This document shows, in pieces, positions 1 to 8,159 of a stretch of 64,000 bases of DNA. The position numbers and the translations under genes are program-made. The first letter of the stretch is position 1, and every line of letters begins with the position of its first letter. Below the pieces are notes generated by a model, which saw nothing but the letters and a program-made list of their open reading frames with translations, was not told the origin of the DNA and made no database searches. Source of the stretch: Pseudomonas sp. Bc-h (lineage in GTDB: Bacteria; Pseudomonadota; Gammaproteobacteria; Pseudomonadales; Pseudomonadaceae). The stretch covers positions 124,001 to 188,000 of the forward strand of contig NZ_MUIN01000011.1 in the NCBI RefSeq assembly GCF_002080045.1, in the 5' to 3' direction.

Positions 1-2
1 GT

Positions 3-866
3 GCCTTGTCCGGACTGATGGTCGGGCCTTGCATGACCGCGCCACTGGCCGGCGCGCTGCTGTACATCGCGCAAAGCGGTAATGCCCTGCACGGCGCGCT
101 GGTGCTGTTCGTCATGGGCCTGGGCATTGGCCTGCCATTGTTGTTGGTCGTCACTGTCGGCAATCGCTTCCTGCCCAAACCCGGGGCGTGGATGGATCTG
201 GTCAAAGGCGTGTTCGGCTTCCTGTTACTGGGCACCGCGCTGATCATGATCAGGCCGTTGCTGGATGAAACCCTGTGGCTGGCGCTGTTCGGCGTATTGC
301 TATTGATCGTCGCTTTCAGCGCTATCGCTCAGACCCGCCACCTGAAGCGCGCCGCCTTGATCGCCGGCCCGGCTGGGATAGTGCTGGGCCTGTGGGGCGT
401 GATGATGATGGTGGGCGCAGCCGGTGGCGGCTACGATCCCTGGCAGCCGCTGAAGATTTACAGCGGTGCGCGAGGCGACTTGACCCGCGAAAGCCACGAC
501 GCATTCACGACGGTAAAAGACCCCGCCGTCCTCGACCGCGAACTGGCCACCGCCAGCAGCAATGGCCAGTGGGTCTTGATCGACTACTACGCCGACTGGT
601 GCGTGTCCTGCAAGATCATGGAGAAGAACGTATTCGGCAAGGCTGACGTCATTCAGGCGTTGAACGGCGTTCGGCTGCTACGCCTGGACGTAACGGCGGA
701 CAACGATGCCAGCCGTGAATTGCTCAAGCGTTATCAGGTTCCCGGCCCACCAACAATGCTGTGGATCGGTCCAGACGGCAGCGAACGTCGGGAGCGCCGC
801 ATCACTGGCGAGGTCGATGACAAGCAATTTACCGAGCAATGGCAGACCACCCGGGAGCGCGGCTGA
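3..866 (+). CDS. dsbD: Thiol:disulfide interchange protein DsbD, C-terminal part (5' truncated by window)
   Basis: The reading frame is open from the window edge. The first residues fall in the membrane electron-transfer domain, where the GLMVGPCMTAPL stretch matches the second redox cysteine region of DsbD. Several hydrophobic segments follow, then a periplasmic thioredoxin domain with the CVSC active site in YADWCVSCK. DsbD moves electrons from cytoplasmic thioredoxin across the inner membrane to periplasmic oxidoreductases. The next two genes are a TlpA-like thioredoxin and DsbG, the expected client proteins. The gene ends in a TGA that shares one base with the next ATG. From memory the trio resembles PA2478-PA2476, so this may be the second dsbD copy of the genus. 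The TTG at position 6 is not a real start. Confidence 0.9.
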   Translation, partial: ALSGLMVGPCMTAPLAGALLYIAQSGNALHGALVLFVMGLGIGLPLLLVVTVGNRFLPKPGAWMDLVKGVFGFLLLGTALIMIRPLLDETLWLALFGVLLLIVAFSAIAQTRHLKRAALIAGPAGIVLGLWGVMMMVGAAGGGYDPWQPLKIYSGARGDLTRESHDAFTTVKDPAVLDRELATASSNGQWVLIDYYADWCVSCKIMEKNVFGKADVIQALNGVRLLRLDVTADNDASRELLKRYQVPGPPTMLWIGPDGSERRERRITGEVDDKQFTEQWQTTRERG

Positions 867-1720
867 TGCTGAGCTTTTCCCTCGGCCCCTTGGTGCTGGC
901 GATGAATCACCTGCTGTTGCTTCCAGCACTGGCGCTGGCGACGCTGGTGGGCTGGATCAGCGGTCGTCGTCAGAGGATCAATCCGGAGCGCGCGCTGTTC
1001 GGCCTGTTTCTGCTGGGGCTGGTCGTCGCCCGCCTCGCTTTCGTGATCGGCTACTGGGCGCAGTATCGTGCCAACCCCATAAGTATCATCGACATTCGCG
1101 ACGGCGGATTTTCCGTCTGGCCGGGGGTGATTGCGGTGCTTACCGGCGCCCTGCTTTTCGGCTGGAAGAAACCAACCCTGCGAATGCCCATGAGCATGGG
1201 CGTCGCCAGTGGCCTGGTGTTCTGGGGGCTGGCGAATCTGCTGGTCAGTGTGTTCCACCACGACGCGAATCTGCCGGATCTGACTTTGCGTAATGCAGCT
1301 GGAGAACCCGTGCAACTGAGCAACTTTCGCGGCAAGCCTCTGGTGGTCAATCTATGGGCCACCTGGTGCCCGCCCTGCCGTCGCGAAATGCCAGTGCTGC
1401 AATCCGCGCAACAGCTCAATCCCGGTGTTGAGTTCCTGTTCGTCAACCAGGCAGAAACGCCTCGCGAGGTTGCGACTTTCTTCGCAAGCCAGGGTCTGCA
1501 TCTGAGCAACGTGCTGTTCGACGGTAATGGCGAGCTGGCGCAGCGCGTCGGCTCTGCCGCCCTGCCTACCACCCTTTTTTATGCCCCGGACGGTCGCTTG
1601 TCCGGCAGCCACATGGGCGAACTCTCCAGCGCCAGCCTCAAGCATTATCTGGACAACTTCAACGAAACGGCGCCGCCCGATTCCCGTCTTACGAACACTC
1701 CCTCAAGGAGCACTCAATGA
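866..1720 (+). CDS. TlpA/ResA-like thioredoxin with N-terminal multi-pass membrane domain
   Basis: This 284-residue protein starts at the ATG overlapping the dsbD stop. About 130 residues of hydrophobic segments come first, followed by a TlpA-type thioredoxin domain with the WCPPC active site in NLWATWCPPCRREMP. It probably reduces or isomerises disulfides outside the inner membrane, using DsbD as electron donor. The membrane part is unusual: around residues 50-95 it reads ARLAFVIGYW...NPISIIDIRDGGFSVWPG, which resembles the middle of prolipoprotein diacylglyceryl transferase (Lgt), but I do not see the Lgt catalytic motifs. Its last four bases overlap dsbG (ATGA). The thioredoxin function is well supported. 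The meaning of the membrane domain is inference. Confidence 0.85.
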   Translation: MLSFSLGPLVLAMNHLLLLPALALATLVGWISGRRQRINPERALFGLFLLGLVVARLAFVIGYWAQYRANPISIIDIRDGGFSVWPGVIAVLTGALLFGWKKPTLRMPMSMGVASGLVFWGLANLLVSVFHHDANLPDLTLRNAAGEPVQLSNFRGKPLVVNLWATWCPPCRREMPVLQSAQQLNPGVEFLFVNQAETPREVATFFASQGLHLSNVLFDGNGELAQRVGSAALPTTLFYAPDGRLSGSHMGELSSASLKHYLDNFNETAPPDSRLTNTPSRSTQ

Positions 1721-2481
1721 GTTTCATGCGTTTATCCGTCGTCGCCGTCAGCCTGCTCGTGCTGCAAAGCCCGCTGTTGCAGGCTGAGGAACTGCCCGCG
1801 CCGATCAAGGCTCTGGAAGCCAAGGGCGCGACGATCAAGGGCAGCTTCGACGCACCCGGCGGGCTCAAGGGTTTCGCCGCCGAATACCAGAAGCAGGCCA
1901 TGGCGCTGTACCTGACAGCCGACGGTAAACATGTGCTGGCGGGCAACCTGTTCGACGAAAAAGGCGAAGACCTCAGCGAAGCGCCACTACAAAAGCTGGT
2001 CTATGAGCCCATGACCAAGGAAATGTGGAGCCAGATGGAGAACAGCACCTGGATCGCCGACGGCGTCAAGACCGCCCCGAAAGTGATCTACCTGTTCAGC
2101 GATGCCAACTGCCCTTACTGCAACGTCTTCTGGGAACAGGCGCGACCCTGGGTCAAATCCGGCAAGGTGCAACTACGGCACATCATGGTCGGTGTGATTC
2201 GCGAAGACAGCGCCGCCAAAGCTGCGACCTTGTTGGCCGACGCCAACCCGGAAGTCGCCCTGCAAAAGCATGAACAGGCCGGCAAGAGCAGCACGCTCAA
2301 GGCCATGGACACCATTCCCAAAGACATCCAGGCCAAGCTCGACGCCAACATGAAACTGATGGAAGACATGGGGCTGTCGGCCACGCCATCGATCTTCTAC
2401 AAAGACAAGGACGGCAACCTGCAACAACAGCAAGGCGCGCCGCGACCCGAGGTGCTCGCCAAAATGATGGGCCCTAAGTAA
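1717..2481 (+). CDS. dsbG: Thiol:disulfide interchange protein DsbG
   Basis: This 254-residue periplasmic protein has a cleavable signal peptide (about residues 1-23, ending LLQAEE). A DsbC/DsbG-like dimerisation region is followed by a thioredoxin fold with the CPYC active site in SDANCPYCNVF, the motif of DsbG rather than the CGYC of DsbC. The cis-proline loop is visible as LSATPSIFY. DsbG corrects or protects cysteines in exported proteins and is kept reduced by DsbD, the first gene of this operon. The start overlaps the previous stop by four bases, which implies translational coupling. It is the last gene of the operon. Confidence 0.92.
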   Translation: MSFMRLSVVAVSLLVLQSPLLQAEELPAPIKALEAKGATIKGSFDAPGGLKGFAAEYQKQAMALYLTADGKHVLAGNLFDEKGEDLSEAPLQKLVYEPMTKEMWSQMENSTWIADGVKTAPKVIYLFSDANCPYCNVFWEQARPWVKSGKVQLRHIMVGVIREDSAAKAATLLADANPEVALQKHEQAGKSSTLKAMDTIPKDIQAKLDANMKLMEDMGLSATPSIFYKDKDGNLQQQQGAPRPEVLAKMMGPK

Positions 2482-2605
2482 ACGCCAGGGCTGTGACCTT
2501 CTGACCAATGGCAAGCTGGCCTGAAAAGTGGATACTGCATCGGCATGTCATACGTGTAAAAATGTCGATCACCATTTCAAGAGCCATAGTCGGGAGGCTC
2601 GTTCA

Positions 2606-3172
2606 ATGCGTTACGCCGAAGATCACAAAGCCCAAACCCATCAGCGCATCCTTCACGAAGCCGCCGCGCGCTTTCGTCGGGACGGTATTGGCGCAACTGG
2701 TTTGCAGCCGCTGATGAAGGCACTGGGCCTGACCCATGGTGGTTTCTACGCCCATTTCAAATCCAAGGATGACCTGGTCGAAAAAGCCCTGCGTTGCGCA
2801 GTGGATCAGTTGCATGAGTCGCGAGCCGCCAAATTGTCCGGGGACGACTCGGCGGCGGCGTTCATCGACATGTACTTGTCGCCCGAGCATCGCACCCAGC
2901 CCGAAAACGGCTGCCCTCTGCCGACCATGTCGTCGGAGCTGGGGCAACGTGGCCAGCCGAGCGAAATCACTGACGAGTTGATCGAGCGCATGCTCGCCAC
3001 GCTCGAAGCCGGGATGGGTGCGGGGAAAGAAAACAGCGACAAGAGCGTCATGCTCATGTCGGGCCTGGTCGGTGCGCTAATGCTCGCTCGCAGTGCAAAG
3101 AACCCGCAGTTGGCCGAACGCATCCTGCAAACCACTCGCGATCAGCTCAAGCAGCAGATCGACCAGGCCTGA
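2606..3172 (+). CDS. TetR-family transcriptional regulator
   Basis: This 188-residue protein has an N-terminal helix-turn-helix at about residues 8-55; the stretch containing GLTHGGFYAHFKSKDDL is typical of TetR proteins. The C-terminal half is a variable ligand-binding and dimerisation domain that gives no clue to the ligand. I chose the ATG at 2606 because GGGAGG lies 9 bases upstream; a longer frame back to 2528 lacks a good ribosome site and family similarity. It lies tail to tail with the SDR-fabF pair and shares a bidirectional terminator with it. An inverted repeat upstream of the SDR gene is a candidate target (inference). Confidence 0.88.
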   Translation: MRYAEDHKAQTHQRILHEAAARFRRDGIGATGLQPLMKALGLTHGGFYAHFKSKDDLVEKALRCAVDQLHESRAAKLSGDDSAAAFIDMYLSPEHRTQPENGCPLPTMSSELGQRGQPSEITDELIERMLATLEAGMGAGKENSDKSVMLMSGLVGALMLARSAKNPQLAERILQTTRDQLKQQIDQA

Positions 3173-3181
3173 TCGGCAATG

Positions 3182-3213
3182 AAAAGCCCTGCCGTTTCCG
3201 ACAGGGCTTTTTA
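3182..3213. terminator. Bidirectional rho-independent terminator
   Basis: AAAAGCCCTG and CAGGGCTTTT form a 10-bp stem around a short loop, with T-runs on both sides. It separates the convergent TetR and fabF genes and can serve both. Confidence 0.85.
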
Positions 3214-3218
3214 TCGTC

Positions 3219-4493
3219 TCAAGGCTGCCAGCGGCGGAACAGCACGCTGGCGTTGACGCCGCCAAAGCCAAATCCGTTGGATAGCGCGTATTCGATCTTC
3301 ATCGGTCGCGCCTTGCCGTGGACGATATCGATCCCGGCTGCTGCCTCGTCCGGGTTGTCCAGATTGAGGGTCATCGGCGCGATCTGATCACGAATCGCCA
3401 AAGCCGTGAAAATCGCCTCGATGCCACCCGCAGCGCCGAGCAAATGCCCGGTGGCCGACTTGGTCGACGTCACGGCCACACCGTTCTGATCGCCGAACAC
3501 TGTCTTGATCGCCGCCATTTCCCCTTTGTCCCCTACCGGAGTGGAGGTGGCGTGCGCATTCACATGCTGGATGTCAGACGGCTTGATACCCGCCTGACGA
3601 ATCGCCGCCTGCATTGCCCGCCGCGCGCCGCTGCCATCTTCGGGGCCGGCAGTGAGGTGATAAGCGTCGGCGCTGGTGCCGTAACCGACCAGCTCAACAA
3701 TCGGTTTGGCGCCACGAGCCAGAGCGTGTTCAAGCGTTTCGATGACGACGATACCCGCGCCCTCACCCATGACAAAGCCATCACGATCACGATCAAAAGG
3801 CCGAGACGCGCGCTCCGGGGTCTCGTTAAAACCACTGGACAACGCCCGCGCCGCCGCGAAGCCACCCAAGGCGACCCGATCAATACAGGCCTCGGCACCG
3901 CCACATATCGCGACATCCGCTTCACCGGCAAGAATCATCCGAGCGGCGTCGCCGATGGCCTGCACGCCTGCCGCACATGCGGTAACCGGTGCGCCGATAG
4001 GCCCTTGGAAGCCGTGCTGGATCGACACATGCCCAGCAGCCAGGTTGACCAGAAACGAAGGGATGGTGAATGGCGAAAGCCGCCGGGGTCCGCGGGAATC
4101 GGTGATCCGCACCGCATCGGCGATGGAAACGAAACCGCCCACACCTGCACCGATGATGGTCGCCGTGCGCTCGCGCTCTTCATTGGTCGATGGCGCCCAG
4201 CCAGCCTGCTTGACAGCCTCTTGAGCGGCCCCCAATGCAAACAGGATGAAGCGGTCCATCTTCTTCTGTTCCTTGGGCGGCGCGGCGGCGTCGGCATCAA
4301 ACCCCGCTTCCGGGTCATCAGCCAGGGTCGGTACCGGCCCACCGACCTTGCCTGGTAAGTCAGCCACCGTTTCTTCGGGCAACTGAACGATGCCAGAGCG
4401 CCCTTCGAGCAAACGCTGCCAGACTTTCTCGACACCGGTACCCAAAGGCGTTACCAGCCCCATGCCCGTCACTACGATGCGACGTTCGTTCAT
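3219..4493 (-). CDS. Beta-ketoacyl-ACP synthase II (FabF-type)
   Basis: This is a full-length 424-residue condensing enzyme. The FabF triad is intact: Cys173 in VTACAAG, His314 in VNAHATSTPVGD and His350 in SATGHLLGAAGG. It would extend acyl-ACP with malonyl-ACP in the cytoplasm. The housekeeping fabF normally sits with fabD-fabG-acpP, which are absent here, so this is probably an accessory copy comparable to PAO1 fabF2 (from memory). It lies 42 bp behind an SDR gene on the same strand, so condensation and a ketone/alcohol reduction step may be co-expressed. A plausible AAGGTG ribosome site precedes the ATG. The substrate cannot be read from sequence. Confidence 0.88.
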   Translation of the reverse strand: MNERRIVVTGMGLVTPLGTGVEKVWQRLLEGRSGIVQLPEETVADLPGKVGGPVPTLADDPEAGFDADAAAPPKEQKKMDRFILFALGAAQEAVKQAGWAPSTNEERERTATIIGAGVGGFVSIADAVRITDSRGPRRLSPFTIPSFLVNLAAGHVSIQHGFQGPIGAPVTACAAGVQAIGDAARMILAGEADVAICGGAEACIDRVALGGFAAARALSSGFNETPERASRPFDRDRDGFVMGEGAGIVVIETLEHALARGAKPIVELVGYGTSADAYHLTAGPEDGSGARRAMQAAIRQAGIKPSDIQHVNAHATSTPVGDKGEMAAIKTVFGDQNGVAVTSTKSATGHLLGAAGGIEAIFTALAIRDQIAPMTLNLDNPDEAAAGIDIVHGKARPMKIEYALSNGFGFGGVNASVLFRRWQP

Positions 4494-4535
4494 GCGTTCA
4501 CCTTTTCGACTTTCAGGACGTTCACAGGCGCGTAC

Positions 4536-5342
4536 TCAAGCACCTGACGTTTTGTATCGGGAAGCCGCGTGTTGCAGCGACAGATTAGGCCCCAGCGCCA
4601 GACGTGCATTGACCAACGCGTCCCAGTCTGCGGCATTGGACAGTGATGGAATGGTGACAAGTTCCTTCTGATCGAAACCTGCCAGCGCTGCGTCGACCAT
4701 CTCGTTCACGTCCATCACCATTTCTGGAGGGAAGGCATTGAGGTCCATGCCGGCGCGTTCCCAGATCTCTGTACGCGTCGCGCCGGGCATGACCGCCTGA
4801 ACCTGAACGCCCCTCTCGCCGATTTCGGCATTGAGCGACTGGGTCAGGCTCAGTACGTAGGCCTTGCTTGCGGTGTACACCGCGTTGAAGCGCTCGGGGA
4901 TCATCGGCACCACCGAGGCGATGTTCACGATCGCGCCGCGACCACGGGCCAGAAAACCGGCTGCCGCCGCCGAGGCGAGATGGGTCAACGCGACGATATT
5001 GAGTTGGATCAGCCGATCGACCTCACCCATGTCGGCTTCGGCCAACGCGCTGTTCGACGCCACACCTGCGTTATTCAGCAACAGCGTGATGGACGCGTCA
5101 CTGCGCAGGCGCTGCTCGACAGTGGAGATATCCGCGGAGCTCGTCAGGTCAGCTTTCAACACCTCGACTGTCACAGACGTCTTTGCACGCAGCTCGGCGG
5201 CGAGGGTTTCCAGACGCGCTTGATCGCGCGCGACCAGCAGTAAATCGAAACCGCGTTTGGCCAAGCGATCGGCGTAAGTGGCGCCGATGCCTGAGGAAGC
5301 GCCGGTGATCAGGGCTGTACCTTGAGTGCTGGTGGTGCTCAT
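4536..5342 (-). CDS. Short-chain dehydrogenase/reductase (SDR)
   Basis: This 268-residue classical SDR has the cofactor motif TGASSGIG near the N-terminus, NNAG in the middle and the catalytic Ser143, Tyr156 and Lys160 (YTASK). It reduces or oxidises an alcohol/ketone with NAD(P)H; the substrate is unknown. I placed the start at 5342 because GGAG sits 8 bases upstream, while the in-frame ATG at 5348 is only 2 bases from it. It is the first gene of a two-gene unit with the FabF-like gene. The 14-bp inverted repeat at 5384-5397 lies in its promoter region. A fatty-acyl-related role is suggested only by the neighbour. Confidence 0.85.
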   Translation of the reverse strand: MSTTSTQGTALITGASSGIGATYADRLAKRGFDLLLVARDQARLETLAAELRAKTSVTVEVLKADLTSSADISTVEQRLRSDASITLLLNNAGVASNSALAEADMGEVDRLIQLNIVALTHLASAAAAGFLARGRGAIVNIASVVPMIPERFNAVYTASKAYVLSLTQSLNAEIGERGVQVQAVMPGATRTEIWERAGMDLNAFPPEMVMDVNEMVDAALAGFDQKELVTIPSLSNAADWDALVNARLALGPNLSLQHAASRYKTSGA

Positions 5343-5383
5343 GGGCATTTCTCCGTGGACTTTGAGAGTAGCAACAGGGGCAT

Positions 5384-5397
5384 ATTACGCCCGTAAT
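5384..5397. promoter_or_regulatory. Inverted repeat upstream of the SDR gene, candidate repressor operator
   Basis: ATTACG and CGTAAT flank a CC centre, a perfect 6-2-6 repeat about 40 bp upstream of the SDR start. The TetR gene nearby makes it a candidate site. No second copy was seen upstream of the TetR gene. Confidence 0.35.
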
Positions 5398-5479
5398 TTA
5401 ACAAATTATATGGCGACTGACATTTTTCGTGTCAAGCCCTCGTCTGGTAAGCGTCGCCTCACGCAGTTGAAAAACAGGC

Positions 5480-5506
5480 AAAAAAAGACCGATCCATGAT
5501 CGGTCT
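5480..5506 (-). terminator. Rho-independent terminator of the ComEA-like gene
   Basis: On the minus strand AGACCGATC and GATCGGTCT form a 9-bp stem with a 3-base loop, followed by seven T. It lies about 20 bp beyond the stop at 5526. Confidence 0.88.
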
Positions 5507-5525
5507 CTTGGTGCCAGGGTCCATC

Positions 5526-5864
5526 TCAATCGAGAGCGAGCTTGTCGCGATTCCTGTCCAGTAACGCCTTACCGATGCCTTTGACCTCGATTAACTCGTC
5601 AACCGAAGTAAAAGCTCCGTTCTCTTCACGATAGGCTACGATTGCAGCTGCTTTGGCCGCGCCTATTCCCGTCAACTCCTTTTGAAGTACCTCGGCAGTG
5701 GCGGCATTGAGATTGACCTTGAGCACATTTTCGGCGGCAGCAGGGGTGGAAACCGAGGCCGCAGGGGGTGAGGTGGTCGTGCTATCAGCGGATGCGGCGT
5801 TGGCGGCGATGGAAACACTGGCCAGCAGGCCAAAAAAAAGGGACGACAGGTAGGAAGTGCGCAT
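5526..5864 (-). CDS. Secreted ComEA-like helix-hairpin-helix DNA-binding protein
   Basis: This 112-residue protein has a signal peptide (about residues 1-23, ending ANAA), a Ser/Thr/Pro/Ala-rich linker, and one ComEA-type helix-hairpin-helix unit from about residue 47. The unit reads VNLNAATAEVLQ, then LTGIGAAKAAAIVAYRE and VKGIGKALLDRNR. Such proteins bind double-stranded DNA non-specifically at the cell surface or in the periplasm; in competent bacteria ComEA helps DNA uptake. The ATG at 5864 is preferred over the TTG at 5870 because GGAG lies 8 bases upstream of the ATG. It follows wbpM on the same strand, an arrangement common in pseudomonads, but a hairpin separates the two. Confidence 0.88.
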   Translation of the reverse strand: MRTSYLSSLFFGLLASVSIAANAASADSTTTSPPAASVSTPAAAENVLKVNLNAATAEVLQKELTGIGAAKAAAIVAYREENGAFTSVDELIEVKGIGKALLDRNRDKLALD

Positions 5865-5892
5865 AAGCAATGCTCCATGACATCGTTAGGTA

Positions 5893-5918
5893 GGAAGCAG
5901 CTTTCCTGAGCTGCTTCC
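5893..5918. terminator. Hairpin between wbpM and the ComEA-like gene
   Basis: GGAAGCAGCT and AGCTGCTTCC form a perfect 10-bp stem with a 6-base loop. There is no T-run on the minus strand, so it may be a weak terminator or mRNA-stabilising hairpin rather than a strong stop. Confidence 0.5.
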
Positions 5919-6053
5919 CAAACCTAGACGCTGCCGATGAAGCGTCAACGAAAGGATCGGTGACTGGATGTGTATTGCGTCGGAACCCGCTGAATCCAAG
6001 CCCTTTGCGCGACTGCGCGGAGGATTTAAGTGAGTAAGCAAAGGTTTCTCAGC

Positions 6054-8057
6054 TCAGGCCCCCCCTGGCTCGTGACGACGCTGCTGATGAATCCAGTCAA
6101 CGATATCGCCCTCCGGCGCATATCCACTGACGGTGTCGCCCAAGATCTGACGAACCCTGTTGTAATCGTCTTCGTCCAGCGCCTTGAGCAGGTTCGACAG
6201 GCTTTGCTTGAATACATCCCACGAGAGAAAATCTTCCTGAGCACTCATGATCATCGGATGGCTGGTGACTGCCACGTTGTCGCCGATCAGCAGCTCTTCA
6301 TAAAGCTTTTCACCCGGGCGCAAGCCCGTGAACTCGATTGAAATATCGCCTTGAGGATTCTTGTCCGTGCGAACGCTCAGGCCCGACAAGTGAACCATTT
6401 TCTCGGCAAGCTCGATGATTCTGACCGGCTCGCCCATATCGAGTACGAATACATCCCCGCCCTGCCCCATGGAACCCGCCTGAATCACCAGTTGCGCGGC
6501 TTCCGGAATGGTCATGAAGTAGCGGGTAATTTTTGGATGGGTGACAGTCAGCGGCCCCCCTGACTTGATCTGCTGATGAAACAGCGGAATCACCGAACCG
6601 GAAGAGCCCAGGACATTACCAAAACGCACCATGATGAAACGGGTTTTATTGACCTGATGTACATTGGCGCGGTCCCCGAACATCACCGGAGCCGTCTCGC
6701 GACTCAACGCCTGCAGGGTCAACTCCGCCAGGCGCTTGGTGCTGCCCATGATGTTGGTCGGCCTGACCGCCTTGTCAGTGGATATCAGCACAAAGTTGGC
6801 AACGCCGGCCTGCAAGGCAGCCTGCGCTGCATTGAGGGTTCCGATCACATTGTTGAGCACACCCTCGGCGATATTGTGCTCGACCATCGGCACATGCTTG
6901 TACGCCGCTGCGTGGTAGACCGTATCGACCTTCCAGGTCTTCATGACATCCAGCAGCTTGGAATGATTGCGCACCGAACCGAGTATCGGCAGGACCTTGA
7001 CCTTCAGCGACTCACGGGCGATTCGCCGCTCAAGTTCTGAAAGAATCGTGTAGAGGTTGAATTCGCTGTGGTCCAGCAACAGCAGAGTCGTTGGCTTGAG
7101 CAGCACGATCTGTCGGCACAGCTCCGAGCCAATCGACCCGCCTGCGCCGGTGACCAGCACGCACTGATTCTTGATGCAGTGTTCAAGCAGTTCTTCTTGC
7201 GCCGGAACGGAATCACGGCCCAGAAGGTCCGCGATGTCCACTTCCTGCAAGTCATCGACCTTCACACGGCCTGCTGCGAGGTCGGAGAAGTTGGGCACAC
7301 TGCGAACGTGCAGCGGGAAGCCTTCGAGAAAACCGAGGATTTCACGGCGCCGCGCGCGCGCCGATGAAGGGATCGCGAGCAGGATTTCCTGCGCGCCCGT
7401 CGCGTCGATCATCTGCTGGATGTGTTTGGGTTTGTAAACCTGCAGCCCGGAAATTACCCGATTGGAGATCGAGTCGTCATCGTCGATGAAAGCAACCGGG
7501 CGCATTGACCGCCCCATCCTCAGCGCGGCAACCAGTTGATTACCGGCCGCGCCCGCACCATAAATGGCAACTTTGGGCAGACCGTCGTCGCGGGTCGCGA
7601 ACGGCACATGCTGCGCGGCCGAGAACCAGTCACCCAGGAAATATTGGCGCATCGCGAGCCGCAAACCGCCAATCATCACCAGGCTCAACCACCAGTAGTT
7701 GAACATCACCGAACGCGGCACGACGTGCTGGTGGTTGCTGTAGAGGTAGACCACAACGCCCAGAATCAACGCTGAAAGACTGACGGCCTTGATAATTGCG
7801 ACCAGCGCATCGTTGCCGAAATAGCGCATGACGGCGCGGTACATGCCGATCCGGATAAACAGGGGAATAGCGACGACTGGAGCGCTGATGAACAACCACG
7901 TGTGGATTTCGAGCGGATTGATGAGATCGTCTATGCCCAGACGGACCACGAAGGCCATCCACAAGGCAAACCAGACCAGACAGACATCTGTCGCGACCTG
8001 AATTATCCGCTTCTGCCGACGCGGCAACGCCAGAAGCATAGCGCGCAATTTGTCCAT
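6054..8057 (-). CDS. wbpM: WbpM-type membrane nucleotide-sugar 4,6-dehydratase
   Basis: This 667-residue inner-membrane enzyme has four N-terminal membrane segments (to about residue 140), a CoA-binding-like Rossmann region (YGAGAAGNQL) and a C-terminal SDR dehydratase domain (TGAGGSIGSEL). The STDKAVRPTNIMGSTK stretch is typical of the family, with Met at the usual Tyr position. WbpM converts UDP-GlcNAc to a 4-keto-6-deoxy intermediate for N-acetylated 6-deoxysugars of O-antigen. The ATG at 8057 has GAGG upstream and gives the N-terminus MDKLRAMLLALPRRQ, which fits known WbpM proteins; a GTG at 8072 would add five residues. It is downstream of wbpL. Confidence 0.9.
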   Translation of the reverse strand: MDKLRAMLLALPRRQKRIIQVATDVCLVWFALWMAFVVRLGIDDLINPLEIHTWLFISAPVVAIPLFIRIGMYRAVMRYFGNDALVAIIKAVSLSALILGVVVYLYSNHQHVVPRSVMFNYWWLSLVMIGGLRLAMRQYFLGDWFSAAQHVPFATRDDGLPKVAIYGAGAAGNQLVAALRMGRSMRPVAFIDDDDSISNRVISGLQVYKPKHIQQMIDATGAQEILLAIPSSARARRREILGFLEGFPLHVRSVPNFSDLAAGRVKVDDLQEVDIADLLGRDSVPAQEELLEHCIKNQCVLVTGAGGSIGSELCRQIVLLKPTTLLLLDHSEFNLYTILSELERRIARESLKVKVLPILGSVRNHSKLLDVMKTWKVDTVYHAAAYKHVPMVEHNIAEGVLNNVIGTLNAAQAALQAGVANFVLISTDKAVRPTNIMGSTKRLAELTLQALSRETAPVMFGDRANVHQVNKTRFIMVRFGNVLGSSGSVIPLFHQQIKSGGPLTVTHPKITRYFMTIPEAAQLVIQAGSMGQGGDVFVLDMGEPVRIIELAEKMVHLSGLSVRTDKNPQGDISIEFTGLRPGEKLYEELLIGDNVAVTSHPMIMSAQEDFLSWDVFKQSLSNLLKALDEDDYNRVRQILGDTVSGYAPEGDIVDWIHQQRRHEPGGA

Positions 8058-8159
8058 GAATCCCTCGAACACGAGTTCAATCTCCTATCGACCAGCAACA
8101 GCAGTGTTGATTCCAGCAATACGCAAGAATTACACCACCCCCAAGGCTCGGGGGCTGCT

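Noticed and set aside
6..866. TTG at position 6 as a start of the first gene
   Set aside because: The frame is open to the window edge and the residues continue a DsbD membrane domain.
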